Shown here piece after piece: positions 30,665-38,471 of a DNA stretch of 64,000 nt. The translations under genes were made by a program, and so were the position numbers. Source of the stretch: a virus; the IMG/VR virus record IMGVR_UViG_3300037264_007554, positions 31,494-95,493 of that record; one strand, given 5' to 3'. Under the pieces are notes generated by a model. It was given only the letters and a program-made list of their open reading frames with translations, had not been told where the DNA came from and did not search any database. How positions within the stretch are numbered: position 1 is the stretch's first letter; each line of letters begins with the position of its first letter.

Positions 30665-31467
30665 GCGGTTGTTTCCTCTGTGCTGTTGACGCGCCGTCCA
30701 CGCGCCTGTCTACGGCGTTTTCGAGCAACTTCCGAGAGCCCCTGAATACCCCTTTTTAATTACGCAGCACAGCAGCACAGGTTCTCGTCTATATTGTAGT
30801 GGGTAAGGATGATGTTTTTTTTTCAGAGGTTTCTTCAGTCAATTTCACTCCAACTGTTGTGCTGCGTTATCTTTTTTCCGTTTTCCTTAATGATTATCAC
30901 ATCTAATGCAGCACAACATAGTTTTTGTGTTGTGCTGAGTTAAAATAAAGAATAAAGAGATCAAATATTTAGAGAATTTGACACGGCACAACGATTTCCG
31001 AAATGCAGCACAGCATCTTTGTGTTGTGCTGCGTTGATCAAATATAAGTGGTCCCCGCGAAAATGCGCTCGACGGAATTAATAATCGCATTATGTGCTTT
31101 TGTACCGCAGCACAGCAAGTGATGTCGAAAAACACCATGTTGTGCTGCGCCAGTGTGCCGCGTCATTCGTCTGAAAACGACCGGAAGCGATCTTCTGAAG
31201 CGGTCCTGAAAACGACCCGGGAAGCCGGTCTTTGGATGCACCTCCCGGACGCGACGAAGTGACCTTCGGAGGAGACCCGCGCGTGCGCGCGGGCCGGGCC
31301 ACGGGGCGCGCGAACGGGAGGGGGAAGGTGCTGGCCGTGACCGCGTGTCACGCGGTGGTCGCGTTTTTCTGATCCTGTGGATAAGAAAATTCTTGCCTCG
31401 TGCGATCGAAAAGGAGCATCTTCTTTTTCCCTCTTCCGGTCCGGCCCGAGTCGTTTTGAGTCGCTCG
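30665..31467. other. Candidate replication origin: AT-rich region with inverted GCAGCACAACA iterons
   Basis: No convincing gene is seen in these 800 bases. Repeats of GCAGCACA(A/G)CA or its complement TGTTGTGCTGC lie at 30764, 30772 (partial), 30855, 30908, 30928, 31005, 31022, 31107 and 31138. Several form plus/minus pairs that could fold into cruciforms. Long AT-rich stretches lie between 30730 and 31080, in contrast to the GC-rich genome. The region is flanked by the DnaA domain IV gene and the primase-helicase gene. The layout suggests an iteron origin, a promoter with multiple operators, or both. Confidence 0.65.
31376..31384 (-). promoter_or_regulatory. Perfect DnaA box TTATCCACA
   Basis: TGTGGATAA on the plus strand, identical to the consensus DnaA box on the minus strand. 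It lies between the iterons and the primase-helicase start. Confidence 0.65.
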
Positions 31468-33861
31468 ATGCTGATCAGTTATTTTCCGAACATTCAACAG
31501 ACCCTCCCCGATCGCCAGGACAAAACCTGGGACGAATTCGCCGCAGATCTAGAGAGCCGCGGCCACGACTTCACGTACGCACGCAAGCTCGACGTGCCTG
31601 CGATTTCTCCGGCTGAGTACGCTCCAGGCGTGCACCGGCTCAAGAGCAAGGTCTTGGCTGTCCACTTCGGGTTCCTCGACTGGGACAAACTCACCGACGA
31701 GCAGTTCGCGGCCGCGAACGCCAAGCTGCAAGGCTACGAGCACATTTTCTACACGACGTGGTCGCATGCGGCGAGCGCGCCGCGCCTGTGCGGCCGCGTG
31801 GCCGTACGTTTCAGCAGGCCGGTGCTGGCGTCGGAGTGGGACGTTTTTTGGCCGCGGATGAACGCGCTGTTCGGGAACGTCGGCGATCCGGCCTGCAAGG
31901 ATCCAAGCCGGGTCTACTTCATCCCCGCGGCCCCGGCCGGAACCGAGGGCGACGCCATCCTTCACCATGAAACCGGCATGGCGATCGACGTGGACGCGCT
32001 GCTTGCGGCCCCTGCACAGACGACGGAGGCCGGTACAGAGAGCATCGCCCGGCGAGATGTAGAAGAACTCGCGAAGCGGCTCAAGCGCCGTCACTCTGCG
32101 CACCATCAGAAGATGGGTGGCGCTCTGACGCAGGTGTTGGAGGGCGAGCCTTTTGCTGACGAAGGTGAGCGGGATGAGGTGATCTTCCAGGTCACGTCGA
32201 TCTTGGTCGAAGCCTGGCCGAAGGCGAACGCGCACACGCTGGCGAATTTCTTCGCGCCTTCGATCGGCAAGATGTCGAAGATATCGACCGGCTGTCCTAC
32301 AGTAGCGGACGTCGAGGCGAAGATCCGGCGGCACCAAGAGTCTTTTCAACAAGAGCAGGCCGCGAAAGATCAGGAACAGTTCGAGAAGCGATCGGCGACG
32401 ATCCGCCAGGCATTCGCGAACGGACGATCGCACCCATACACAGATGACGAGCTGAATCAGTTCGCGGAGAGCGCAGGGTGTTCACGGGAAGCCTTCAGGC
32501 GTCGGTGGATAATTCAAAAAGCCAAGAGCTACTACCTGTATTTCAACGGCAGCTACCGGCCGCCGTTTTCAGATTCGGACATGGCCGTCGCCGCTCTCCG
32601 TGATCTGGCGCCCGCGCACTCGGCTGGCGTCGATCTCTGGAAAGTCTCCGCGCGTGGAGATCTGACTCTGAAATCGGCGCCTGAGTTGATGCAGAGCTAC
32701 GGCACGGTCGCGAGCGAGATCGTCGTGGACTTGACGGCCCAGGTGGCGAAGTTCGACGACAAGACGCAGACGTTCTACGAAGCGCCGTGTCCTCTGAGGA
32801 AGCTGAGACCGACGTACGATTGGCAGGTAGACGAATGGCTGCGCTGGCTCGCCGGGCAGCAGCACTACGAGACACTGTGTGACTGGATCGCGGTGGTCAC
32901 GAATCTGAAAGAGTCCTGCGCGGCCGTGTACCTCGACGGCGTGCCGGGCGCCGGGAAGACGCTGCTGGCCGACGGCCTGGCGCGGCTCTGGACCGAGGAA
33001 AAGCCGACGCCCTGCGAGGAAGCCATGAGCAGCTTCAACCAGTCGCTGTCTCGGTGTCCTCTCGTGCTCGCGGATGAAACGCTTCCAAAAGATTTTCGCG
33101 GCCGGGTGCGCACGGCGGATCTACGCCAGTTCATCCAGGCACGCGCGCGGCCGCTCTCGCGGAAGTTCTTGCCGAACGCGTCGATGCGAGGATCGATCAG
33201 GCTCATCATCACGGCGAACAACGAGGAGTTGCTCGTCAGCGGCGAAGCGCTTTCATCCAACGACATCCAGGCCATCGTCGACCGGGTGATCTACATCTAC
33301 TGTCCGAAGAACGCGGCCAGATACTTGAAGACCGTAGACACGCGCAGCTTCGTGACCGGCGATCGAATCGCGAAGCACGCGCTGTGGCTGGCGGAGTACA
33401 GAGCTGTGAAGGAGGGGAAGCGGTTCTTGGTCGAAGGCTCGGACTCGTCGCTGCACCGGACGTTAACGACATCGACGGGACTTCGATCTGCCGTCTGCAA
33501 CTGGTTGGTCGCGTTCTTGCTCTCGCCGAAGAATGCCGAGACCACGACGAAAAAGCTGGTTCGGGTACATGAGGGGCAACTGCTCGCGACTTCGCGCGGC
33601 CTCGCGCAGTGGTGGGATCTCTACAAGACCAACGAGCCATCACCGGCGGCTGGGCGGGTGAGCCAGGCGCTGGCCGGGCTGAGTAAAGGCCCCAAGATGC
33701 AGCTAATAGACGGGGAGGACAGAAGAACGCACTACTGGGTGATCGATCCGGAGAATCTCGTTTCCTGGGCCGACAGGAATGGGTACGCGACCGGCAACGT
33801 GATCTTGGAGGCGTTGATAGCTGCGGCGGAAAAAACTGAAACTACGGCGGACCTGAACTGA
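31468..33861 (+). CDS. Primase (AEP-like) fused to SF3-type helicase
   Basis: A 797-residue replication protein. The N-terminal part has features of archaeo-eukaryotic-type phage primases: the acidic FGFLDWDK near residue 70, the TTWSHAASAPRLCGRV histidine region, and SRVYFIPAAP. The C-terminal third is a helicase: Walker A GVPGAGKT near residue 491, Walker B PLVLADET near 531, and IRLIITANNEELL near 580. Expected to prime and unwind DNA at the adjacent origin. The ATG at 31468 is preferred; an upstream in-frame start at 31345 would run through the DnaA box. Confidence 0.84.
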   Translation: MLISYFPNIQQTLPDRQDKTWDEFAADLESRGHDFTYARKLDVPAISPAEYAPGVHRLKSKVLAVHFGFLDWDKLTDEQFAAANAKLQGYEHIFYTTWSHAASAPRLCGRVAVRFSRPVLASEWDVFWPRMNALFGNVGDPACKDPSRVYFIPAAPAGTEGDAILHHETGMAIDVDALLAAPAQTTEAGTESIARRDVEELAKRLKRRHSAHHQKMGGALTQVLEGEPFADEGERDEVIFQVTSILVEAWPKANAHTLANFFAPSIGKMSKISTGCPTVADVEAKIRRHQESFQQEQAAKDQEQFEKRSATIRQAFANGRSHPYTDDELNQFAESAGCSREAFRRRWIIQKAKSYYLYFNGSYRPPFSDSDMAVAALRDLAPAHSAGVDLWKVSARGDLTLKSAPELMQSYGTVASEIVVDLTAQVAKFDDKTQTFYEAPCPLRKLRPTYDWQVDEWLRWLAGQQHYETLCDWIAVVTNLKESCAAVYLDGVPGAGKTLLADGLARLWTEEKPTPCEEAMSSFNQSLSRCPLVLADETLPKDFRGRVRTADLRQFIQARARPLSRKFLPNASMRGSIRLIITANNEELLVSGEALSSNDIQAIVDRVIYIYCPKNAARYLKTVDTRSFVTGDRIAKHALWLAEYRAVKEGKRFLVEGSDSSLHRTLTTSTGLRSAVCNWLVAFLLSPKNAETTTKKLVRVHEGQLLATSRGLAQWWDLYKTNEPSPAAGRVSQALAGLSKGPKMQLIDGEDRRTHYWVIDPENLVSWADRNGYATGNVILEALIAAAEKTETTADLN

Positions 33862-35777
33862 TGTGGACGGATCACGCTTTCTTGCACCTGGGGGACTGCC
33901 TCGAAGCGCTGGCGACGCTGCCGGAGAGCAGCATCGACGCGGTCGTGACGGACCCGCCGTACCACCTGACACAAGTCTCGCGTGGCGGTTCTCCTCGCAA
34001 GAACGATCCCGAGAGCCCGTTCGGCCGACACCACATCGGCGAGCGTGGGTTCATGGGCCGGGTCTGGGACGGCGGCGATGTCGCGTTCCGGCCGGAGACC
34101 TGGGCCGAGATCTTGCGCGTGGCGAAGCCCGGCGCGCACTTGCTGGCCTTCGGTGGGACACGGACCTGGCACCGGTTGGCGTGTGCGATCGAAGACGCAG
34201 GCTGGGAAATCCGTGACACGATCATGTGGGTCTACGGTACGGGGTTTCCGAAGTCGCTGAACGTGCAGCAGGCAATCAATAAAGCGGCGCGGGGAGTTCC
34301 GCAGGGTGTGGCCGATCCAAAAAGCCCGAATCATGGAAAATTCAAGGGAGGGTGTTCGGTTGAATCGCCAAATGGGCGAGGGTTTGGTGCAGGGGCCGGA
34401 GCATTTATGCAAGAGCAGGGCGTGCGGCGTGGAGATGATGAGGGGCCATGGAACGGTTGGGGCACGGCGCTCAAACCGGCAGTCGAATATATCGTGTGCG
34501 CAACAAAACCTCTTGATTTGCAGGGTTTGTGTGAAAGACTGGCTTTTAAGATAGGGGACAGTGTATGCCAGTTGAGATTGTGTGTGAAGGCTGCGGTAAA
34601 CGATTCTTCGTCAAACCAAAAAGAGTACGACGCGGGTGCAGATTTTGCTCGCTGGCGTGTCGTGCCTCCGTTCAGTACACCGGCAGATTTGTTCGCAGCG
34701 ATGGATACGTTGCGGTGCGTGTCGGATCTTCCTTTGAGCTTGAGCACCGCGCTCTCATGGCTCGATCTCTTGGGCGCCCTCTCAGAAATTGGGAGCACGT
34801 TCACCACAGAAACGAAAACAAGTCTGATAACAGACTTGGAAATCTTGAACTCATCTTCCGCAGCGATCACACCAGAATCCATCATCGCGGCATCGACCAT
34901 TCAACGTGGCATAGGATCAAATGCCTTACTTGCAGCAAGTATTTTCAACGTCGTATCAGCCAAACTCGTGAACATCCTCGGTGCTTCTGCTCCAGGTCTT
35001 GCTACATCGTTGGACGGGCATCCGGGCTTACGCCCTAACTGGCTTCCGATCATTCTGGCTCGCAAGCCGCCGGAAGGAACGGTCGCGGCGAACGTCCTGA
35101 AGCACGGGACAGGTGGTATCAACATCGACGGATGCAGAATCGAAACGAATGAGAATTTGAACGGAGGAGCTTACAGCGGCGGAATAAGACCCACTTCACT
35201 TCCCGGAGATGCGCGTCCGGCAGCTACTAGAAGCTATGCAAAACGTCGTGATCCAGAAGATTTCAAGCAGCCACCGGGCCGCTGGCCCGCGAATCTAGTC
35301 CACGACGGTAGCGATGAAGTGCTGGCGGCGTTTCCGGTGACGACGAGCGGATTGCTCTCACCGCATCATAAGCGAGGTGAGCAGGTCAACGTGTTTGGAA
35401 AAAGCAATGGTGCTTCACCTTCGAGAGAATTTGGAAACGATGTCGGCTCTGCGGCGCGGTTCTTCTACTGTGCGAAAGCAAGCAAGTCAGACCGTGGTGA
35501 AGGGAACAACCATCCGACGGTCAAGCCCCAGGCGCTCATGCGCTGGCTCGTCCGATTGGTGACGCCGCCCGGCGGCATGGTGCTCGACCCGTTCATGGGT
35601 TCGGGCACGACCGGCGTCGCCGCGCTGCTCGAAAAGTTAGACTTCATGGGCATCGAAAAAGAAGACGACGCGTTTCACATTTCAGAAAAACGCATCTCGC
35701 GAGCATTTTCCGGTGGACAGCCGGAGGTGACTCGTGCAAATACTGACAACGAAGCGGCCCCTCCTGGGTCGGGTTAG
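33861..35777 (+). CDS. DNA methyltransferase, beta class, interrupted by an HNH-encoding insert
   Basis: A 638-codon frame. Motif IV is VVTDPPYHL near residue 34; motif I is VLDPFMGSGTTGVAA near residue 575. The family segment ALKPxxxPIxxARKP occurs twice: as TALKPAVEYIVCATKP (34464 onward) and again as LRPNWLPIILARKP (35028 onward), with 558 bases between corresponding points, an exact multiple of three. The intervening stretch is AT-rich and holds an HNH nuclease gene in another frame. The methyltransferase frame stays open through it, so the gene is either spliced or read through as a long fusion. It starts with TGATG after the helicase stop. Confidence 0.85.
   Translation: MWTDHAFLHLGDCLEALATLPESSIDAVVTDPPYHLTQVSRGGSPRKNDPESPFGRHHIGERGFMGRVWDGGDVAFRPETWAEILRVAKPGAHLLAFGGTRTWHRLACAIEDAGWEIRDTIMWVYGTGFPKSLNVQQAINKAARGVPQGVADPKSPNHGKFKGGCSVESPNGRGFGAGAGAFMQEQGVRRGDDEGPWNGWGTALKPAVEYIVCATKPLDLQGLCERLAFKIGDSVCQLRLCVKAAVNDSSSNQKEYDAGADFARWRVVPPFSTPADLFAAMDTLRCVSDLPLSLSTALSWLDLLGALSEIGSTFTTETKTSLITDLEILNSSSAAITPESIIAASTIQRGIGSNALLAASIFNVVSAKLVNILGASAPGLATSLDGHPGLRPNWLPIILARKPPEGTVAANVLKHGTGGINIDGCRIETNENLNGGAYSGGIRPTSLPGDARPAATRSYAKRRDPEDFKQPPGRWPANLVHDGSDEVLAAFPVTTSGLLSPHHKRGEQVNVFGKSNGASPSREFGNDVGSAARFFYCAKASKSDRGEGNNHPTVKPQALMRWLVRLVTPPGGMVLDPFMGSGTTGVAALLEKLDFMGIEKEDDAFHISEKRISRAFSGGQPEVTRANTDNEAAPPGSG
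34565..35038 (+). CDS. HNH homing endonuclease nested in the methyltransferase gene
   Basis: A 157-residue protein in a different frame from the surrounding methyltransferase. The N-terminal zinc-like part is IVCEGCGKRFF with CRFCSLACRAS. The core is EHRALMARSLGRPLRNWEHV then HHRNENKSDNRLGNLEL and DHTRIHHRG, a textbook HNH_3 pattern. A second zinc element (CLTCSKYF, CFCSRSCY) closes it. The stop TAA falls exactly where methyltransferase similarity resumes. It is much more AT-rich than the genome. Likely mobile, in a group I intron-like or intron-less insertion. Confidence 0.85.
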   Translation: MPVEIVCEGCGKRFFVKPKRVRRGCRFCSLACRASVQYTGRFVRSDGYVAVRVGSSFELEHRALMARSLGRPLRNWEHVHHRNENKSDNRLGNLELIFRSDHTRIHHRGIDHSTWHRIKCLTCSKYFQRRISQTREHPRCFCSRSCYIVGRASGLTP

Positions 35778-35788
35778 CGAGTGAAGAG

Positions 35789-36496
35789 TTGAGCGAAAAA
35801 GCTGCTGTTCCTTTCATATACGGGCCCCAGTCTCGGGATACTGAGGACGATCGCGTGTGGTTCGCCGATCATCCCGGGAGGGATTGGAGAATTAGGGACA
35901 TAGGGTCGGGTGAAATGGAGTGGCTCTCTCTGACAACGCATCAAGGACAAGTTCCTGATCAGGTTCTTATGTATGAGCTGCTAAAAGCGCTCGCAGAAAA
36001 AAGTCAAAAGAGTTTCGAGATCAGGATGTGCGTTTTTCAAATCAAGCCGGGGCATCGCTACAGAGTTCCAATTTTAGGGCCGCGAGGCTGCTCTGACGAC
36101 GCGAAAATTATTTTTCAAGAAGAGTCCTTCGCTCGGCCTGTTTCTGCGAAAGAAAAATTGGAGGAATTGAGGAGAAGGTGGGCAGAAGTGGGAGAAGAAG
36201 CAGGGGTCTTGTCTGCAGATCCTCACGAGCATTGCGCGCAGTGTTCTACGAGTTTCAAAAACGGAGACATCACTATAGCTTTCGAGGGGCCAGTTCATCT
36301 TTGCGAAAAATGCGGCGTAGCTAGAGGGGGATCTCCGATAGGTTTGAGCGTGTTCGTTTTAGGTAGTAGCCGAGAAGACGCGAACGAAAATTTAGTTTAT
36401 TGGCTACAGAAAAGCGCTCGCCGGATACCGTCTGTAGCGAAGCAATTCGGAATGACGCTCAGGAAAACTAATACGGACAGGCAAGGCAGCAGTTGA
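35789..36496 (+). CDS. Protein with Cys-pair domain, unknown function
   Basis: A 235-residue protein from a TTG at 35789. The N-terminal DDRVWFADHPGRDWRIRDIG resembles a short conserved phage segment. The middle has CAQCSTSF and LCEKCGVARG, a probable zinc ribbon. Codon use is markedly more AT-rich than in most neighbours, suggesting recent transfer. Its stop overlaps the nuclease start (TGATG). Confidence 0.6.
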   Translation: MSEKAAVPFIYGPQSRDTEDDRVWFADHPGRDWRIRDIGSGEMEWLSLTTHQGQVPDQVLMYELLKALAEKSQKSFEIRMCVFQIKPGHRYRVPILGPRGCSDDAKIIFQEESFARPVSAKEKLEELRRRWAEVGEEAGVLSADPHEHCAQCSTSFKNGDITIAFEGPVHLCEKCGVARGGSPIGLSVFVLGSSREDANENLVYWLQKSARRIPSVAKQFGMTLRKTNTDRQGSS

Positions 36497-37677
36497 TGAG
36501 CGAAGACTTTTCCACGCCGGACGGCGACTATATTTCTGCGAGTCAGATCGAATCCTGGCGTCTGTGCAAGCGGCGATGGGCATGGGGCAAGATCGACAAG
36601 ATCTACGGCCCGGCGAATCCTGCGGCCGAAAAGGGCAAGATCGTTCACGAGGTTCTTGAGGAATGGCTGAAGCATGGCGTGGTGATCGATCTCGATGCGA
36701 CGCGGACGCTGCCCGACGGCACGGTGTTCAAACCCGGGCCGATCGCGGCCGCGGGTCTGAAGCATTTGCCGATGCCGGGCACATGCGGGACCGAGCGAAA
36801 CATTTTCGTCAGGACGAAGGTCGCGAAGTACCAGGGGTATATCGACTGGGACACGAAAGGTGAGATTCCGGTCGTCGGCGATCACAAGACCACGTCGAAC
36901 TTCAAGTGGGCGAAGACTGAAGATGATCTGAGAAAAGATCCGCAGGCAACGATCTACGCCGCAGCTTTGATGGAGGAGACTAAAAAGTCTACCGTCGAGC
37001 TGCGGTGGGTTTACTACCTGACGAGCGGCAAGAGCCAGTCGAAAAAGGTGAGCCTGCTGGTCTTGCGCGAGGACATCGAGAAGAACTTCGATGACCTGGA
37101 CGTGACGGCCGCCGAGATTATGCACGCCAGGAAGACCGTCAAGACGGCGAAAGATTTGGAACCGAACGTGCGCTCGTGCGACATGTTCGGAGGATGTCAG
37201 TACAGGGAAAATTGCAATTTGAGTTCAACAGAAAGGATCAAGGGAATCATGGCACAACAGTCATTGGCAGAGAAAATGGCGGCGAGGAGCGCGGGCAAAA
37301 CTCCGGCCGCGGCAGGCCCGGCGACGAAGACCAACGGTGCGGCAGTCGGCGCGGGCATCAACCCGCCGGAGGGTAAGGCGCCGACGACACCGGCGGACAT
37401 GGCGGCCGCAGCGACCGCTGCGACCGCGGCTGCGGCACCTGCAGCGGCAGCGCCTCCCCAGGTGGAAGCGGGCAAGAAGCGAGGCCGACCGGCCGGAACG
37501 GCGGCAACTTCCGCGGCCGGGCCGACGGCTCTGCCGGAGACGACGCCGTCCGGCGGTCTGCGCACGGCGAAAGAGGTGTGGCGGGGGTACGCGAAGGCCG
37601 CGCTCTCCGGCGGGCACGACTTGCAGACGGCGATCGGGCTCGCGAACGGCATGCTGGATTACGATCTGAGCAACTAG
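36496..37677 (+). CDS. PD-(D/E)XK nuclease, RecB/Cas4-like
   Basis: A 393-residue protein. Catalytic elements are GYIDWDTKGEIPVVGDHKT (Asp...Asp-x-Lys) and the DPQATIYAAAL motif. Cysteines in RSCDMFGGCQYRENC near residues 228-240, with CKRRW near the N-terminus, suggest an Fe-S cluster as in Cas4/AddB-type nucleases. The C-terminal 120 residues are an Ala/Pro-rich linker plus a short helical end. Likely a DNA end-processing or recombination nuclease for replication. The ATG overlaps the previous stop. Confidence 0.83.
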   Translation: MSEDFSTPDGDYISASQIESWRLCKRRWAWGKIDKIYGPANPAAEKGKIVHEVLEEWLKHGVVIDLDATRTLPDGTVFKPGPIAAAGLKHLPMPGTCGTERNIFVRTKVAKYQGYIDWDTKGEIPVVGDHKTTSNFKWAKTEDDLRKDPQATIYAAALMEETKKSTVELRWVYYLTSGKSQSKKVSLLVLREDIEKNFDDLDVTAAEIMHARKTVKTAKDLEPNVRSCDMFGGCQYRENCNLSSTERIKGIMAQQSLAEKMAARSAGKTPAAAGPATKTNGAAVGAGINPPEGKAPTTPADMAAAATAATAAAAPAAAAPPQVEAGKKRGRPAGTAATSAAGPTALPETTPSGGLRTAKEVWRGYAKAALSGGHDLQTAIGLANGMLDYDLSN

Positions 37678-37680
37678 CTC

Positions 37681-38103
37681 ATGACCCTCGCCGACAGGAT
37701 GCGCGCGAAGGCTCAGGAGCGCTGGGCAGAAAAAGGGCCAGAGTACGCGCAGCGGCGGGAGCAACGAGCCAAGGAACAGCAGGCAAAGGCAGAAAAGAAA
37801 GCACGTGCCGCCGAAGCACAAGAAAGGGCACGGCAGGAAGCCTGGCGGCATTTTCACGCGCAGCAACAACAGAGACAGCAAGCAGAGCAGAACACGTACC
37901 GGATATGGGAGGATGCTTTTGGATTTGGTCGAAGTCAGCCTCAGCCTCAGACGAAGGCGCTCTCGAAAGAGCGCGTCAAGGTCATCGACAGAATCCAAAA
38001 GCTCCTCCGGCTCGCGGCCGGGGGCACGACAGCAGAGGAATCTCGGACGGCAGCGACGGCCGCGTACAAACTGATTGAGGAACACAGGATCGAATTCAGA
38101 TGA
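37681..38103 (+). CDS. DUF2786-containing coiled-coil protein
   Basis: A 140-residue protein. The first 85 residues are a highly charged Ala/Glu/Gln/Lys coiled coil. The end, RIQKLLRLAAGGTTAEESRT then AYKLIEEH, is a DUF2786-type helical domain common in phages and of unknown function. The stop overlaps the next start (ATGA). Confidence 0.75.
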   Translation: MTLADRMRAKAQERWAEKGPEYAQRREQRAKEQQAKAEKKARAAEAQERARQEAWRHFHAQQQQRQQAEQNTYRIWEDAFGFGRSQPQPQTKALSKERVKVIDRIQKLLRLAAGGTTAEESRTAATAAYKLIEEHRIEFR

Positions 38104-38471
38104 GTCTCGCAGAAAAAATGCGTGCGCGGGCGAAGGCCCGGCAGTGGATCCGGGAGGCGGGCTCGCTCGGGCTCGACGACATCACGCGCCGTCGACGCCT
38201 GGGCGGGGACAGCGGCGCAGTCCCCACGCTGCGGCCGTCGGACATGCCCGCGCTTGAGGCAGGGAGCTTGAGGGCGCTCGCGTTGTTGCGGGACTTCCAG
38301 TGGCACGCTGCAGATGAAATCCGGGCGACGGCAGGACATCCTGGGTGTCCGGCGTCGGAAGGTCTGCGCAGGATGCGGGAGCTGCGCAAGGTCTACGAGG
38401 TCGAGAAGCGTCGGGTGCACGACACCCGGCTGTGGGAGTACAGGTTGGTAGGTTTGAAAAAGCAGACATGA
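38100..38471 (+). CDS. Winged-helix-like protein
   Basis: A 123-residue protein with an N-terminus resembling that of the preceding gene (MSLAEKMRARAKAR versus MTLADRMRAKAQER), a local duplication of the leader segment. The C-terminal domain SLRALALLRDFQWHAADEIR, ASEGLRRMRELRKVYEVEKR looks like a winged helix-turn-helix. Coupled to the helicase gene by ATGA. Confidence 0.65.
   Translation: MSLAEKMRARAKARQWIREAGSLGLDDITRRRRLGGDSGAVPTLRPSDMPALEAGSLRALALLRDFQWHAADEIRATAGHPGCPASEGLRRMRELRKVYEVEKRRVHDTRLWEYRLVGLKKQT

Noticed and set aside
30760-31150. CRISPR array
   Set aside because: The repeats are short (about 11 bases), occur in both orientations and have irregular spacing; no cas genes nearby.
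33861-35777. Intein inside the methyltransferase
   Set aside because: The insert lacks the intein start residue, the HN end and splicing motifs; its HNH gene is in another frame.
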